21,261 nt of DNA, taken from a virus. Each line of letters starts with the position of its first letter. Position 1 is the stretch's first letter. The position numbers were made by a program, and so were the translations under genes. This document shows, in pieces, positions 9,701 to 18,300 of this stretch. The notes beneath the pieces were generated by a model. The model saw only the letters and a program-made list of their open reading frames with translations. It had not been told where the DNA came from and did no database searches. The stretch is from the IMG/VR virus record IMGVR_UViG_3300047453_000480, positions 1 to 21,261 of that record. One strand, 5' to 3'.

Positions 9701-11505
9701 CAGGTGGCGTATTAGGTACAAGATTAGCACACACTTGGGGAGCAGGAACAGCAACCGGCAACGGGCGTGACACATTAACTCTTTCATTACTAACACATAC
9801 ATCAGCAACACCTAGTTTATTTCCAATGAGTACTACGGAAGATATAAAAGTGTATAATCCAAACATTGCTGCTCCAGACGGATTAGGTACTAAGACGATA
9901 CTTGTACAAGAAGCAGTATCAAGTAATCCTAGACTAGCACATGGATTTACAGATAACACAAGTAGCACTACATTGACAGCAGGTTCAACAGTTAAAAGAA
10001 CAAGTTCAGCAGTTAGTGTGTTTACACAAACACAGTCTACATTTGCTTATAATGCATCAGCAGGAGAATTAATCGCAAAAGTTGATGGAATTAATGTTAA
10101 CAATATTCAACTAGATGCTACTGATAATACAGGAGTTGTAGGTTCATTAGAAATACAAGAAGAATCAGATTACAATTTGCTTGATACAGACGGCAGTGAT
10201 TTATCATTTAGTAGCACAATTTATACTCCAAACTTATACAAAGGGTTTAAAGCTAAAATTGCACATGATAGTTCTTCTAACTTTGACCCTGGAATACATA
10301 CATTCCAAATTACTCATAGTACAGAAGGTAATACAAACATAGAAGAATTTGTACATGACCCAATTGGAGATCCAACTATTACAGCTGGTACTGTAGTCGA
10401 AGGTGCAGCAGGAACTAAGAGATACATTAGTGGTATTCCTTATTACAATGGTAGTAACACAATTATATTACAAAACTGGCAAGTAGAAGATTTTTGTGGA
10501 CAAGTATTTAACGATCATTCAACTGGACTTAATGCACCAGTGTTTATTGAAACTGGTAGCGACTACGAAGGAACATCTGGTTCTATAGGTACTAACCAAA
10601 ATTACAGTCATTCACAGATGAGTAATCCTAGCAGTCCTATGTTAAACGGAAGTAATGTTATAGCAAACGTAGGAGTAGGCACACCATACACGATGAATAA
10701 TTTTACAATGTCTGTAGGTAACGTAGCTAATCAGCGCACTGTGTCAAATGCAGAAATGAGAATACTTAATGTAAATGGGTTTAGTGATAGAGTAGATTCC
10801 AACGAAAAAATTCAAGTCCATACAGCAGCGCAAAGTGGTATAAGTGAAATAGCAATTCCAGTTTCAAATAGCTTAGGATCAACTTATAGCGACGACGGTA
10901 AGCGTAGCGCAGCATTCCTTGCTGCAACAACTGACACCCCGGCATTTAACGGAGCAACAAACTTTTATACCAGTAGTGTTTACTCAGAATCGAGTGACCC
11001 TGGAGTTGAAGGGACACAAGAAGCAACTATAAGATTAGGAGTATTAGAAAATAATACAGTAGATTATAGCACAGGATTTTTACCAGCAGGCCCAGATAGA
11101 AGTAGCGATAGCGGCACACAATATTTTACAATGGCATTTAGAAGAAGTGCTGTAAGTAAATTTAGAATTAATATTACATCCAGTGGAATAAGCGGATTAT
11201 GGATAGCAGTACCGGGCACTGATATCGACGCTGCTAGTTCTCTTAATGGATGGTTACGTGCAGATCAAGCATTTGGCGGATCAGGCACACCAGGTGCAGA
11301 TAGCGGTAATGGCGGTAATGGTAGTAACGGTGTTGCTGATGGACCTGCAAACACCATCGGTAATAATACAAGTTTAAGCGGAAATTATCAAATGACGTTA
11401 GGAATAGTAAGCACTACTAGTGCAACAGGTAATGTTGTGTTAGTAAGAATAGCATTAGCAGCAGGACAAAGTGTTAGCAGTTTGTCAATAGTAGAAGGCG
11501 TATAA
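2902..11505 (+). CDS. Giant modular phage virion/tail-fibre-like protein with beta-helix region and PKD-like domains
   Basis: Complete gene of 2867 residues. ATG at 2902 is chosen because the following MAISDIQKID...LWKKxGYG start is shared with CDS 3 and a weak Shine-Dalgarno-like TAAGGT precedes it. Order by residue: N-terminal module 1-185; Gly-rich stretch 178-250; IDGN/AAGTG modules; a beta-helix-like region about 466-840 opening with HYVTANGDDNNSG; YYSSVDQRGDFRIGD at about 839-853; alternating 'TLDVTG' and 'YDLG..KRWR.LY' repeats; a TAERPTPVTGQMRFN...GYDGTAWASLGG module at about 1393-1427; a TTTTINST...GFFGFD module near 1714-1800; LDEDDLVSDSAT at 2027; PKD-like domains near 2112-2200 and 2202-2321; and a Gly/Asn-rich C-terminal tip. 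These modules are familiar from marine T4-like phage structural proteins. T4 long-fibre proteins are about 1,000-1,300 residues, so this one is unusually long. A role as virion fibre or adhesin is inferred. I saw no catalytic motif. Confidence 0.95.
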   Translation: MAISDIQKIDWLWKKVGYGVAKTDVNSIKTAVNESIGSGLLLRADQLWGDSADIPDTKPLVAAAPVALYTAECTADATATPNRTWKTGYENWIPPQFGATYQVNVYIDSAGAANPATTGTKIFAAGSGSNDEWFFDYQAGIINFIGTNLPSGISGKVIYVEGAVYEGAFGPAGSNGSQFGQVIVGAGPGGTEIITPPYEDLTIGAGTGGNTSVGGNDDIVIDGQGNTAIGQGGGTTTIGENVEVDPNGNLKLSSIAINGNRIETYDSNANLELLAAGTGIIDMLSDVVAPSLTVSDLTAGRVVLAGTDGELEDSANLTFDGATLTLTGDANITGDLTLGGNITIGDADTDSITVAADFESHLIPNDDDTYDLGTDEKRWRSLYVSGSTIYLGGLQMEDNGEGGLVIVGPDGSRTNFEASVIDAHSIVVDEISIDGNVIQTLNTNADLELDAAGTGRILAKGIDVNMPEGNVHYVTANGDDNNSGSLPNDAFASISFALTQASAGDIIEISAGTFEETFPLDVPANVTVRGAGLRATQIKPTVATRDLDGFRVDGGVVIESMTIREMEYNTTNDTGYAIRYKPTASVTIRSAYIKDITVANFGSSVRLGTNAADDPYGFLAGDSGRGALVDGASIAAGSIEPAMLFDSVTFIVPNSSGLIITNGARVEWLNCFTYFANEGIKGVTGATGRGGVGKTRITLGGVTGTIAAGDVATFTSTDGSTVATLTVDAVEGGTTIVQNGKYDDLEGFDFTPESITFDGGASATSILRYDRKEFGAEMRSIASANVYGNYGLVADGADTSLRMVSHNFGYIGVGKRLDNDDSAVIQANEITELNGGRVYYSSVDQRGDFRIGDHFTVDQQTGNTTFQGGTFDVTTLTGINFINGVNTTIVDPFKVQTGNVRLSGNTISTVTGGLNITPAGSADVTVTANTNVTGNTNVGGELTVTGDTTLSGNLDVTGNVNIGGNITIGDADTDAITVAADFESNLIPDEADKYDLGSTAKPWHKLYASLVDVGQLNVEDIQINGNRIETVNTNSPLELDAAGTGTIELQTDTNITGDATVSGTLDVTGVASLNDALDVAGLASLDGGIDVDGAFTVADTTGNVNTTGTLDVTGDTTLQVLDAQETTLSSATISDLTAGRVVLAGTSGAIEDSGNLTFDGTTLDITGNIDVSGDVTIGGNIQIGDADTDAITVAADFESHLIPNADETYDLGSATKKWRNLYVAGQTIHLGGIQLKEENGGFKVVDADGNEMDITGGTIFADRLIGEDLTIDGNKIQTTLTNSPVEIVAAGTGTVELLSDTNITGAAAVSTTLDVTGATTLNDTLDVTGDATLQVLDAQETTLSSATISDLTANRIVLAGTSGAIEDSAALTFDGTDMIIGTTSSLQIPVGTTAERPTPVTGQMRFNSTDTAFEGYDGTAWASLGGVKDVDQDTKIIAESSPGTDNDELDFYTAGSVRMQIGATGDLGFGPNLTEFTIAQATGNTAIGGTLDVTGTSTLADTGVTGTLTVTGNASIDNIDIDGSTIGASTDITIDPNPTGAGGTLNVAGLLDVTGNTTLQSDLGVTGETTLASAIVSDLTDNRIVISGTSGAIEDDANLTFDGTEFSIGTGNFTVQQATGDTLVAGDLHVDGTTTLAGLNLESLTDGRVLLMGATEIEDSANLTFDGTTLTTTALALDNITIDGNTIATTSGTLTIDPTPAGSAGTVTIQGDLQVMGTTTTINSTVTTLDDPILTLGGDVAPTTDDTKDKGIEFRWHTGVDAKVGFFGFDRTDEKFAFIADATNNTEVFAGTLGNAKFGNIDAVDINATGNVTIGGNITIGDADTDGITIAGEFDSHLIPNDTLTFDLGSEDKRWRDLYLGGNSIYLGDVTMSQHVGGMMVHMPGSDTMMDLYAAQINAGTLLLDNIRVDGNLITTTESDSNLELSPNGSGTIDLLADTNITGALTTGDIDAAAITAATLETTQTVTVGSNINVDGDIITPSITITDNTIATNTTNAALELKAAGTGAVEVIGKFNIENTTEVDAILDEDDLVSDSATAIPTQQSVKAYVDDQVTGVSSSQIGNQITLGAPADGGYQDGAYKELSGTSNVAEAIDQLNETMLNVANDTFVRSVAFTGTPLAGGEGTSVTLTIVKEGNPNKYDIDWGDGTTDTVTSLTPSHTYTSNVNSPFTVEVRAYNDNGTGYGSEFTAEEVDYVIIYTADPVMAFRLYRASSGGTALTGNDLYVDEGDSLYMENITTNTQMADVTYSMDWGDGTSADSIASDSASGGVLGTRLAHTWGAGTATGNGRDTLTLSLLTHTSATPSLFPMSTTEDIKVYNPNIAAPDGLGTKTILVQEAVSSNPRLAHGFTDNTSSTTLTAGSTVKRTSSAVSVFTQTQSTFAYNASAGELIAKVDGINVNNIQLDATDNTGVVGSLEIQEESDYNLLDTDGSDLSFSSTIYTPNLYKGFKAKIAHDSSSNFDPGIHTFQITHSTEGNTNIEEFVHDPIGDPTITAGTVVEGAAGTKRYISGIPYYNGSNTIILQNWQVEDFCGQVFNDHSTGLNAPVFIETGSDYEGTSGSIGTNQNYSHSQMSNPSSPMLNGSNVIANVGVGTPYTMNNFTMSVGNVANQRTVSNAEMRILNVNGFSDRVDSNEKIQVHTAAQSGISEIAIPVSNSLGSTYSDDGKRSAAFLAATTDTPAFNGATNFYTSSVYSESSDPGVEGTQEATIRLGVLENNTVDYSTGFLPAGPDRSSDSGTQYFTMAFRRSAVSKFRINITSSGISGLWIAVPGTDIDAASSLNGWLRADQAFGGSGTPGADSGNGGNGSNGVADGPANTIGNNTSLSGNYQMTLGIVSTTSATGNVVLVRIALAAGQSVSSLSIVEGV
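4297..5505 (+). other. Beta-helix-like (pectate-lyase-like) region of CDS 2
   Basis: Residues 466 to about 868 of CDS 2. The opening HYVTANGDDNNSG followed by AFASISFALTQASAGDIIEI and then TFEETFPLDVPANVTVRGAG is the classic entry to a right-handed parallel beta-helix, known from pectate-lyase-like and DUF1565-type proteins. Later turns include SGLIITNGARVEWLNCFTYF and ANVYGNYGLVADG. A stretch at about 4957-5215 (VTGATGRGGVGKTRITLGG onwards) looks like a separate insert within the helix. The module closes with YYSSVDQRGDFRIGDHF, a phrase familiar from T4-like marine phages. It may bind or cleave surface sugars. I see no obvious catalytic residues. Confidence 0.7.
8041..8299 (+). repeat. TTTINST...GFFGFD module, CDS 2 copy (others at 13382-13642 and 17816-18069)
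   Basis: About 86 residues with a VxGTTTTxNST strand, an EDP(V/I)LxL turn, KD(R/K)GxEF.W, GFFGFD, a (T/A)FI.DA(T/V)N turn and EVF.GT.G(D/N)A.F. CDS 2 has one copy and CDS 3 two. More distant relatives sharing only the TTTxN opening occur in CDS 3 near 15000-15230, 16108-16320 and 18909-19130. Its presence in both genes shows that internal modules as well as ends have moved between paralogues. Confidence 0.8.
8980..11505 (+). repeat. Shared C-terminal module, copy in CDS 2
   Basis: Encodes the last 841 residues of CDS 2, from LDEDDLVSDSAT to the stop. PKD-like domains lie at about 9232-9501 and 9505-9864. Each has a WGDG turn followed by an S/A-HT(Y/W) strand, as is typical of PKD folds. After them comes a beta-rich region that I cannot assign to a named family, then GTQYFTMAFRR, LWIAVPGTDID, NGWLRAD and a Gly/Asn-rich loop. 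The final VVLVRIALAAG resembles C-terminal tips of marine phage fibre proteins. Confidence 0.85.
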
Positions 11506-11512
11506 TTAAATG
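11494..11512 (+). promoter_or_regulatory. Junction and ribosome-binding site for CDS 3
   Basis: GAAGG at 11494-11498 lies inside the last codons of CDS 2, 11 bases before the ATG at 11510. Only four bases (TTAA) separate the TAA of CDS 2 from this ATG. The arrangement supports translational coupling and the choice of 11510 as the start. The spacer is a little longer than ideal, so the site is only moderately supported. Confidence 0.45.
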
Positions 11513-12340
11513 GCGATAAGCGATATACAAAAAATTGATTACCTTTGGAAAAAGATAGGTTACGGCGTAAGTAAGTCAGATGTTGAATCTAACAAAGGTG
11601 CTACAAACGAAGCTATAGCAAGTCCGTTACTAATAAGAAGTGATAAAATTTGGGGAGATAGTGCTGAAATTCCAAATGTAATACCTGCTACGAGTGCTTC
11701 TCCTGTTACTGTTTACATAGGTGCTAATGCTGTTGAGTGTACTGAAGACGGTACAGCAAGTGCAAGACGTACTTGGTTAACTGGAAGCACTGACTGGATA
11801 CCTACAGAGTTTGGCGCTACCTATAATGTCAAAGTATATGCTGATAGTCCTGGCGCAGCTGATCCAACTAGTACAGGTACACAATTATTTGCTGTTGGTG
11901 CAGGTAATAATGACGAATGGTTTTTTGATTATCAAGCTGGAACAGTGCATTTTATAGGTACTAATTTACCTAGTGTACTAACTGCATCAAAAGTTATATA
12001 CGTTGTGGGAGCTGTTTACTCGGGTGCATTTGGTCCATCTGCATCAGGCGGCACACAGTTCGGTGGTGTTATTATCGGAGGCGGTGATGGAGGAACAGAA
12101 ATAACAACTCCTCCGGGCGAAGATCTAGATGTAGGTGCAGGCGGAAGTGGTGATACAAATATTGGTGGTGGCGGTGGCTCTACTAATATTGGAGATAATG
12201 TAACTATTGATCCAAACGGTAATTTACTTTTAGATCAAATTCAAATCAATGGTAACAGAATAGAAACATTTAACTCAAATGCAAATCTAGAACTTGTTGC
12301 AGTTGGTACTGGTATTGTTGATGTATTAAGTGATATGACT
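11510..12340 (+). repeat. Shared N-terminal module, copy in CDS 3
   Basis: Counterpart of the CDS 2 N-terminus, residues 1-277 here. It keeps the MAISDIQKID start, the ECT cysteine, NDEWFFDYQAG and FIGTNLPS, and ends with NGNRIETFNSNANLEL. The Gly-rich linker near residues 185-240 is shorter than in CDS 2 and includes a run of five glycines. The two copies match far better as protein than as DNA, because many codons differ synonymously, so the duplication is not recent. Confidence 0.85.
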
Positions 12341-15300
12341 GTTACAGGACTTACTGTATCAGATTTAGATAATGAAGGCATTGTAATTGCATCAGCAAAT
12401 GGAGAATTAACAACATCTTCAGATGTTACATGGAATGGCACTACTTTAGAAGTAGATGGATCAGTTACAGCTGAAAGTTTTATAAGTGATGGTACAGGAA
12501 CACCGACTTTAGAAAGTGCAACAAACATTGTGTTTGATGCAGGTAATGCTGTCATTGCAGAAATAAGTAGCACAGAAGTTGCTAGATTTGTTTCAACAGG
12601 GCTAGAAATAACACAAGGCGGAATAACAACGCCTACATTAACAGTAACCGGAAATACAGAATTAGGCGATTCAAGTTCAGATACTATTACATTAAATGCA
12701 CAATTTGCATCCGATTTAATACCATCAGGTAGTAACACAAAAAATATAGGTTCTTCAAGTGCATATTGGGCGGAAGGATATATTACTACACTAGAAGGCA
12801 CTGATGCAACATTTACTACATTTACAGGTGACTTAGTTGGTAACGCAGATACTGCAACAGCATTAGCAACAGCAAGAAATATTACACTACAAGGCGATGT
12901 TACTGGTACAGCATCATTTGACGGATCTGCAAATGCAATTTTGACTACAACTATAGAATTAGATTCAATTGTATTAGGAGATGACACAACTGGAAATTAT
13001 GTTGAAACTATAGCAGATGACGGCAATGGTACATTAGTACTTTCTGGTAGTGGTTTAGAAAGTGCTGCTGTAACTATAGGATTAAACACTACAAGTGTTA
13101 GCACTGGTACATATGGTAGTGCTACTGCTATTCCTAGCTTTACTGTAGATAACTATGGTAGATTAACTGCTGCATCAGAAATAAATGTTGCTACTGAATT
13201 AAACATCACTGATGGAACAAATAACGATACTATTAGTTTGCTTACTGATACACTTACATTTGAAGGTACCGCACTTGAAACAGAAGTTGTTGTATCAAAT
13301 AATAAAGTAACTGTAGGACTTCCTAGTACAGTAGAAATTACAACAAATCTTACTGTTGGTAATGATTTGTTTGTAGACGGAAATTTAACAGTAAGCGGTT
13401 CAACAACAACAGTTGACACAACTGTTATGACATTAGAAGATCCTGTAATACGTTTAGGGGTTAGTAGCTTATCTGCAAATGATGGTAAAGATAGAGGTAA
13501 TGAATTCCTTTGGCATAATGGAGCAGCAGCAAAACGAGGATTCTTTGGATTTGATAACGGTACAGGTAAATTTACATTTATACCAGATGCTGTTAACACA
13601 AGTGAAGTATTTACAGGTAATGCTGGCGATGCTTTATTTGGAACAGTAACAGCAGATTTAATAGGCGATGTAACAGGTAATGTTACAGGTAACATAACTG
13701 GTACAGCTGGATCGTGGGGTACTGCAAGAACAATTACACTAGGTGGAGACTTAGAAGGTAGTGTAGCAATTGACGGTAGTGCAAATGTTACATTAACAGC
13801 TACAGTTGGAGAAAATGCAGTTCTTTTAGGTACTGATACAACAGGAAATTATGCTGAAGATATTACAGTCAGTGGTGTTGGATTAAGTGTTGCACAAGTA
13901 GCAGGCGAAGCAGTGCAGTATGAAATTGTTTCTAATGCTACAGATGCAAACACTGCAAGTACAATTGTAGCAAGAGATGCAAGTGGAGATTTTACAGCAG
14001 GTACTATTACAGCTGACTTAGTTGGTAATGCTGACAGTGCAACTGAAGTTACAATAACTGCTAATCCTACAGCAAACGAAAATGTTTATCTAGTATTTGC
14101 AGATAGCTCCGCTACTGGTACAAACGGATTAGAAGTCGATAACGGGTTATCATATAACCCTGCAGGTGGAATAATTACAAGTACATCTTTTGCAGGTAAT
14201 TTAATAGGTGATGTAAAATCTACTGGTGGACAAACTGTTTTAGATAGCGGTACCGACGGCACAAATGCTTTCTTTAAAGGTGACATTAAAGCTACAGGCG
14301 GAACTACTGTTTTAAACAGCGGCACTAATGGAAATGATGCAACATTTGCAGGTGATGTAACTGGTGATTTGACAGGTGATGTAGTAGGTAATGTAGTTGG
14401 AGATCTAACAGGAGACACAACAGGTTATCATTTAGGTGATGTACAGGGTAGTGTATTTGGCGACAACAGTACGTTGCTTGTTGATGCAATCAACAACGTA
14501 GTAACAGCAGCTTTACAAGGCGACTTAACAGGTGATGTCCTTGCAACAGACGGAACAAGAATATTAGATAATGGCACTGACGGGACAGATGCAGTATATA
14601 CAGGTAGTGTAGTTGGTGATGTAGAAGGTAATGCTGATACTGCAACTGCATTAGAAACTGCAAGAAACTTTAGTATGACTGGTGACGTTGTTGCAACTGC
14701 TGTAAGTTTTGACGGCACTGGAAATGTTATACTTAATGGTGTAATACAAGCTAATAGTGTTGCATTAGGTACCGATACAACTGGTGACTATGTTGAAGCA
14801 TTAGTTGCAGGTACTGGTGTAACACTTACAAATAACAGTGGTGAAGGTGCTACACCTACTATTACAATTGGACAAGCAGTTGGCACTACAGACGATGTAG
14901 AATTTAACGATGTAACTGTAGCAGGTACATTATCAACAGATGATATTACAGCAGCTACAGTCACAGCAAGCGGTGACGTTATTATTAGTGGTGACTTAAC
15001 AGTAAGTGGTACAACTACAACAGTTAACACAGAAGAAATTAAACTTGCTGATAATTTAATCGAACTAAACAGCAATTTAGGAGCAGGCGTTGCTCCTACA
15101 CAAGATGCAGGTTTACTTATTAACAGAGGCTCTGTTGTTGACGTACAAATACTTTGGAATGAAACTACAGACAAGTTTGAATTTAAAGATGCAGCAGGAA
15201 CTCCTGTATATCAAACTGTAAAAGCAGCAACATTTGAAGGTGCAGTTACAGGCGATATTACTGGCGACTTAGTGGGTGATGTTTATGCAAACAACGGCAC

Positions 15301-18300
15301 AAGCAAGATATTAGAAAATGGTACAGATGGTACTGATGCAGTATTTACAGGTGATGTAACTGGTGACTTAACTGGTAATGTAACAGGTGATGTAACAGGT
15401 GATGTAACTGGTGATTTAACTGGTAAGGTTACTGCTACCGGAACAGGCGCAGATAAAAGTACATTTGCAGAAGTTGACATTAATGGCGGTACAATTGACG
15501 GTGTTGCAATTAACGATTCTGCAATTGGTGCAACTACACCAAGCACTGGTGCATTTACAACTATAGACGCAAGTGGCGATATTACTGGTGATACAGTTGG
15601 TGTACATACAGGTGCAGTAGTAGGTAATGTCGTAGGCAATTTAACAGGGGACGTTTACGCAAGTGACAGCACAAGTAAAGTACTTGAAAGCGGAACTGAC
15701 GGAACAGATGCAGTATTTACAGGAGATGTAACTGGTGATTTAACAGGTAATGCAGATACTGCAACAGCCTTAGAAACAGCAAGGTCGTTTACTTTATCAG
15801 GTGATGTAACTTCAGATATTGTAAGTTTTGATGGATCAGGAAATGTTACACTTACAACTACATTTAATCCAGGTAACTTAGAATTAGGAACAGATACCAC
15901 TGGCGATTATGTAGAATCATTAGTTGCCGGAACAGGCGTAACTATAACTGATAATTCAGGCGAAGGTACTACACCAACAATTGAAATTGGCCAGGCAGTT
16001 GGTACAAGTGATAATGTTACATTTAACAACATTACAGCATCTGGTACTTTGAATACTGATGATATTACAGCATCTACTGTTACAGCAAGCGGAAATGTTG
16101 TTATCACAGGTAACTTAACAGTAAATGGTAACACCACAACAATTAATAGTACAACACTTGATGTAGACGATATTAACATTACTGTTGCTAAAGGAACAAC
16201 AGATAGTTCAACAGCAAACGGTGCAGGGTTAACAATTGATTTAGGCTCTAACGGTGATGCTACAATGACCTGGAATCATGTAGGACAGCATCTAGCATTT
16301 AACAAGCCACTAAGTTTAGGCGCTAATCAATTATCCGGAGATGTTGTTGGAGATATTTTTGCTTCTAATGGCACAAGCAAGATACTAGAAAACGGCACTG
16401 ACGGTACTGATGCAGTATTTACAGGTGATGTAACTGGTGACTTAACTGGTGATGTAACAGGTGATGTAAGTGGTAACGCTGCTACAGCATCAAAGTGGCA
16501 GACTGCTAGAACAGTTACTTTTGCAACAGGTGATGTAACCGGGTCATTTAGTATTGACGGAAGTTCAGACGTATCAAATGTTGCACTTACTATAGGTGCA
16601 AATAGTGTTGCATTAGGTACTGACACAACTGGCGACTATGTTGAAGATATACAAGTAACAGCAAATCACCTTACAATAGCAGATACAGGCGGAGAAGGTA
16701 GTACACCTACATTAGGATTACCTAATACAGGAGTTACAGCAGCTACATACGGTTCAAGCGTTGCAGTTCCTGTGATAACAGTAGATGCACAAGGTCGTGT
16801 TACAACTGTTACAACACAAGCTCTAACAACAAGTTTTGGTATTACTGATGGATCTGCAACTGATACAGTAGCAGGCGGTGAAACATTAACATTTACAGGA
16901 GGTACAGGACTTGCAAGTTCTGTTTCAAATAACGAAGTTACATTTAATCTAGATGCACTAGGTGTTGATCCAAGCGGAACTTATGGAAGTGCAACTTCAA
17001 TACCTGTATTGACTGTAGATATTTACGGCAGAGTAACAGGTGTATCAACAGCAGCTCTTGTAGAAACATTAGATATTACAGATGGCACAAATTCTACAGT
17101 AATTGATTTATTAACTGAAACTTTGACTGTAGAAGGAACTGCTGATGAAATTGCTGTAACAGTTAGCGATAATAAAATTGCTTTTAGCTTACCTGACGAT
17201 GTAACAATTGGAAATGACTTAACAGTTACTAACGATATAGATATTACTAGAGATGCAACAGTAGGTCGTAACTTAGTAGTCAATGGTAATATCACAGCAG
17301 GCGGAACACTAACATACACAGAATTAAGTGGACAAGACATTGATGCAAGCGGTACAATTAGTGCAGCATTTTTTGAAACAGATCAAATACGCATAGATGA
17401 TAATATTATCGAAACATATAATACAAACACAGATTTAGAACTCCGTGCAGCAGGAACAGGCAGTGTTTTAATACCTAGTAATACACTAGAAGTTACTAAC
17501 AATACTACTATAGGCGGAACACTGGATGTTACCGGATCAACTACAACAGCTGGTATTGCAGCAAGTGGCACTATTGCTGCTAACGGAACAGGCAATTCGT
17601 TAACTATAGCAGATACACTACGAATTGCACAAAGTGGCTCAGGGTTGCGTATGACAAATGTTGGCGCATTTGACAATGACGGAAGTGATAATTTCAGAGT
17701 ATTTGCAACAAATTCACTATACTTGAGAGCAAACGGCGAAACAGGTGGTGGCATTACAATTGACGGTACAAACCAAAATGTTAGCGTTGACAATGACTTA
17801 ACTGTAACTGGAGATTTAACTGTACAAGGTACAACAACTACTGTTAACTCAACTGTAACAACAACCGAAGATCCTGTGCTAAGAGTTGGTGTAAGTGGAC
17901 TAAGTGCAAGCGATGGTAAAGACAGAGGAATTGAATTCCTATGGTGGGATAGCGCAGCAAGAACTGGATTCTTTGGTCTAGACGAAGGAACTGGCCGTTT
18001 TAGCTTTATTCCAAATGCAACTAACACTGCAGAAGTATTTACAGGTACCTTAGGCGATGCACAATTTAACAGAGTGTATGCTGCTGTAACTGGAAACATA
18101 ACAGGACAAGTAAGTGACATTAGTAACTTTGACACTGATGATTTATCAGAAGGTTCAACTAATCAATATTTTACACAAGCTAGATCAAGGACTAGTATTA
18201 GTGCTACAGATGCAGGCGGCTTCGGTTCATTTGCATATGATAATTCTACTGGCGCACTTACATATACAGGTCCAAGTGCAGCAGACGTTAGAGGCAACTT

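Larger units (their letters stand above)
12842..16645 (+). repeat. Five SFDGSAN/DTTGDYVE repeats in CDS 3
   Basis: Copies at about 12842-13003, 13700-13861, 14630-14797, 15749-15916 and 16475-16645. Each reads roughly N-ADTATAL-TAR-(IT/FS), G(D/T)V, (F/I)DG(S/T)(A/G)N, then LG.DTTG.Y.E. Several are followed by V(A)GTGVT, then IGQAVGT(T/S)D and a TVTASG(D/N)V(V/I)I(I/S) strand. Spacing is about 0.7-1.1 kb, so these are interspersed rather than strict tandem repeats. They probably form successive shaft segments of the fibre. Confidence 0.8.

Noticed and set aside
11251-11345. Variable region of a diversity-generating retroelement at the fibre tip
   Set aside because: No reverse transcriptase, template repeat or adenine-biased mismatch pattern is visible in the window. 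The difference between tips looks like ordinary divergence plus a loop insertion.
11501-11508. TATAATTA resembling a T4 late promoter (TATAAATA) just before CDS 3
   Set aside because: It overlaps the CDS 2 stop and lies directly against the ATG at 11510, leaving no room for a leader with a ribosome-binding site. In an AT-rich genome such a match is expected by chance.
15350-15424. CRISPR array or non-coding satellite
   Set aside because: The 12-base units are in frame, lack spacers and encode a continuous G-x-(V/L)-x tetrad pattern inside CDS 3.
12241-18135. Many minus-strand ORFs of 100-250 codons, especially opposite CDS 3
   Set aside because: They are antisense shadows. Their recurring SVPSNV and ALSSIAP strings are reverse complements of repeated fibre motifs such as EDSANLTFDGT, and they follow from the A/T-ending codon bias with few antisense stops.
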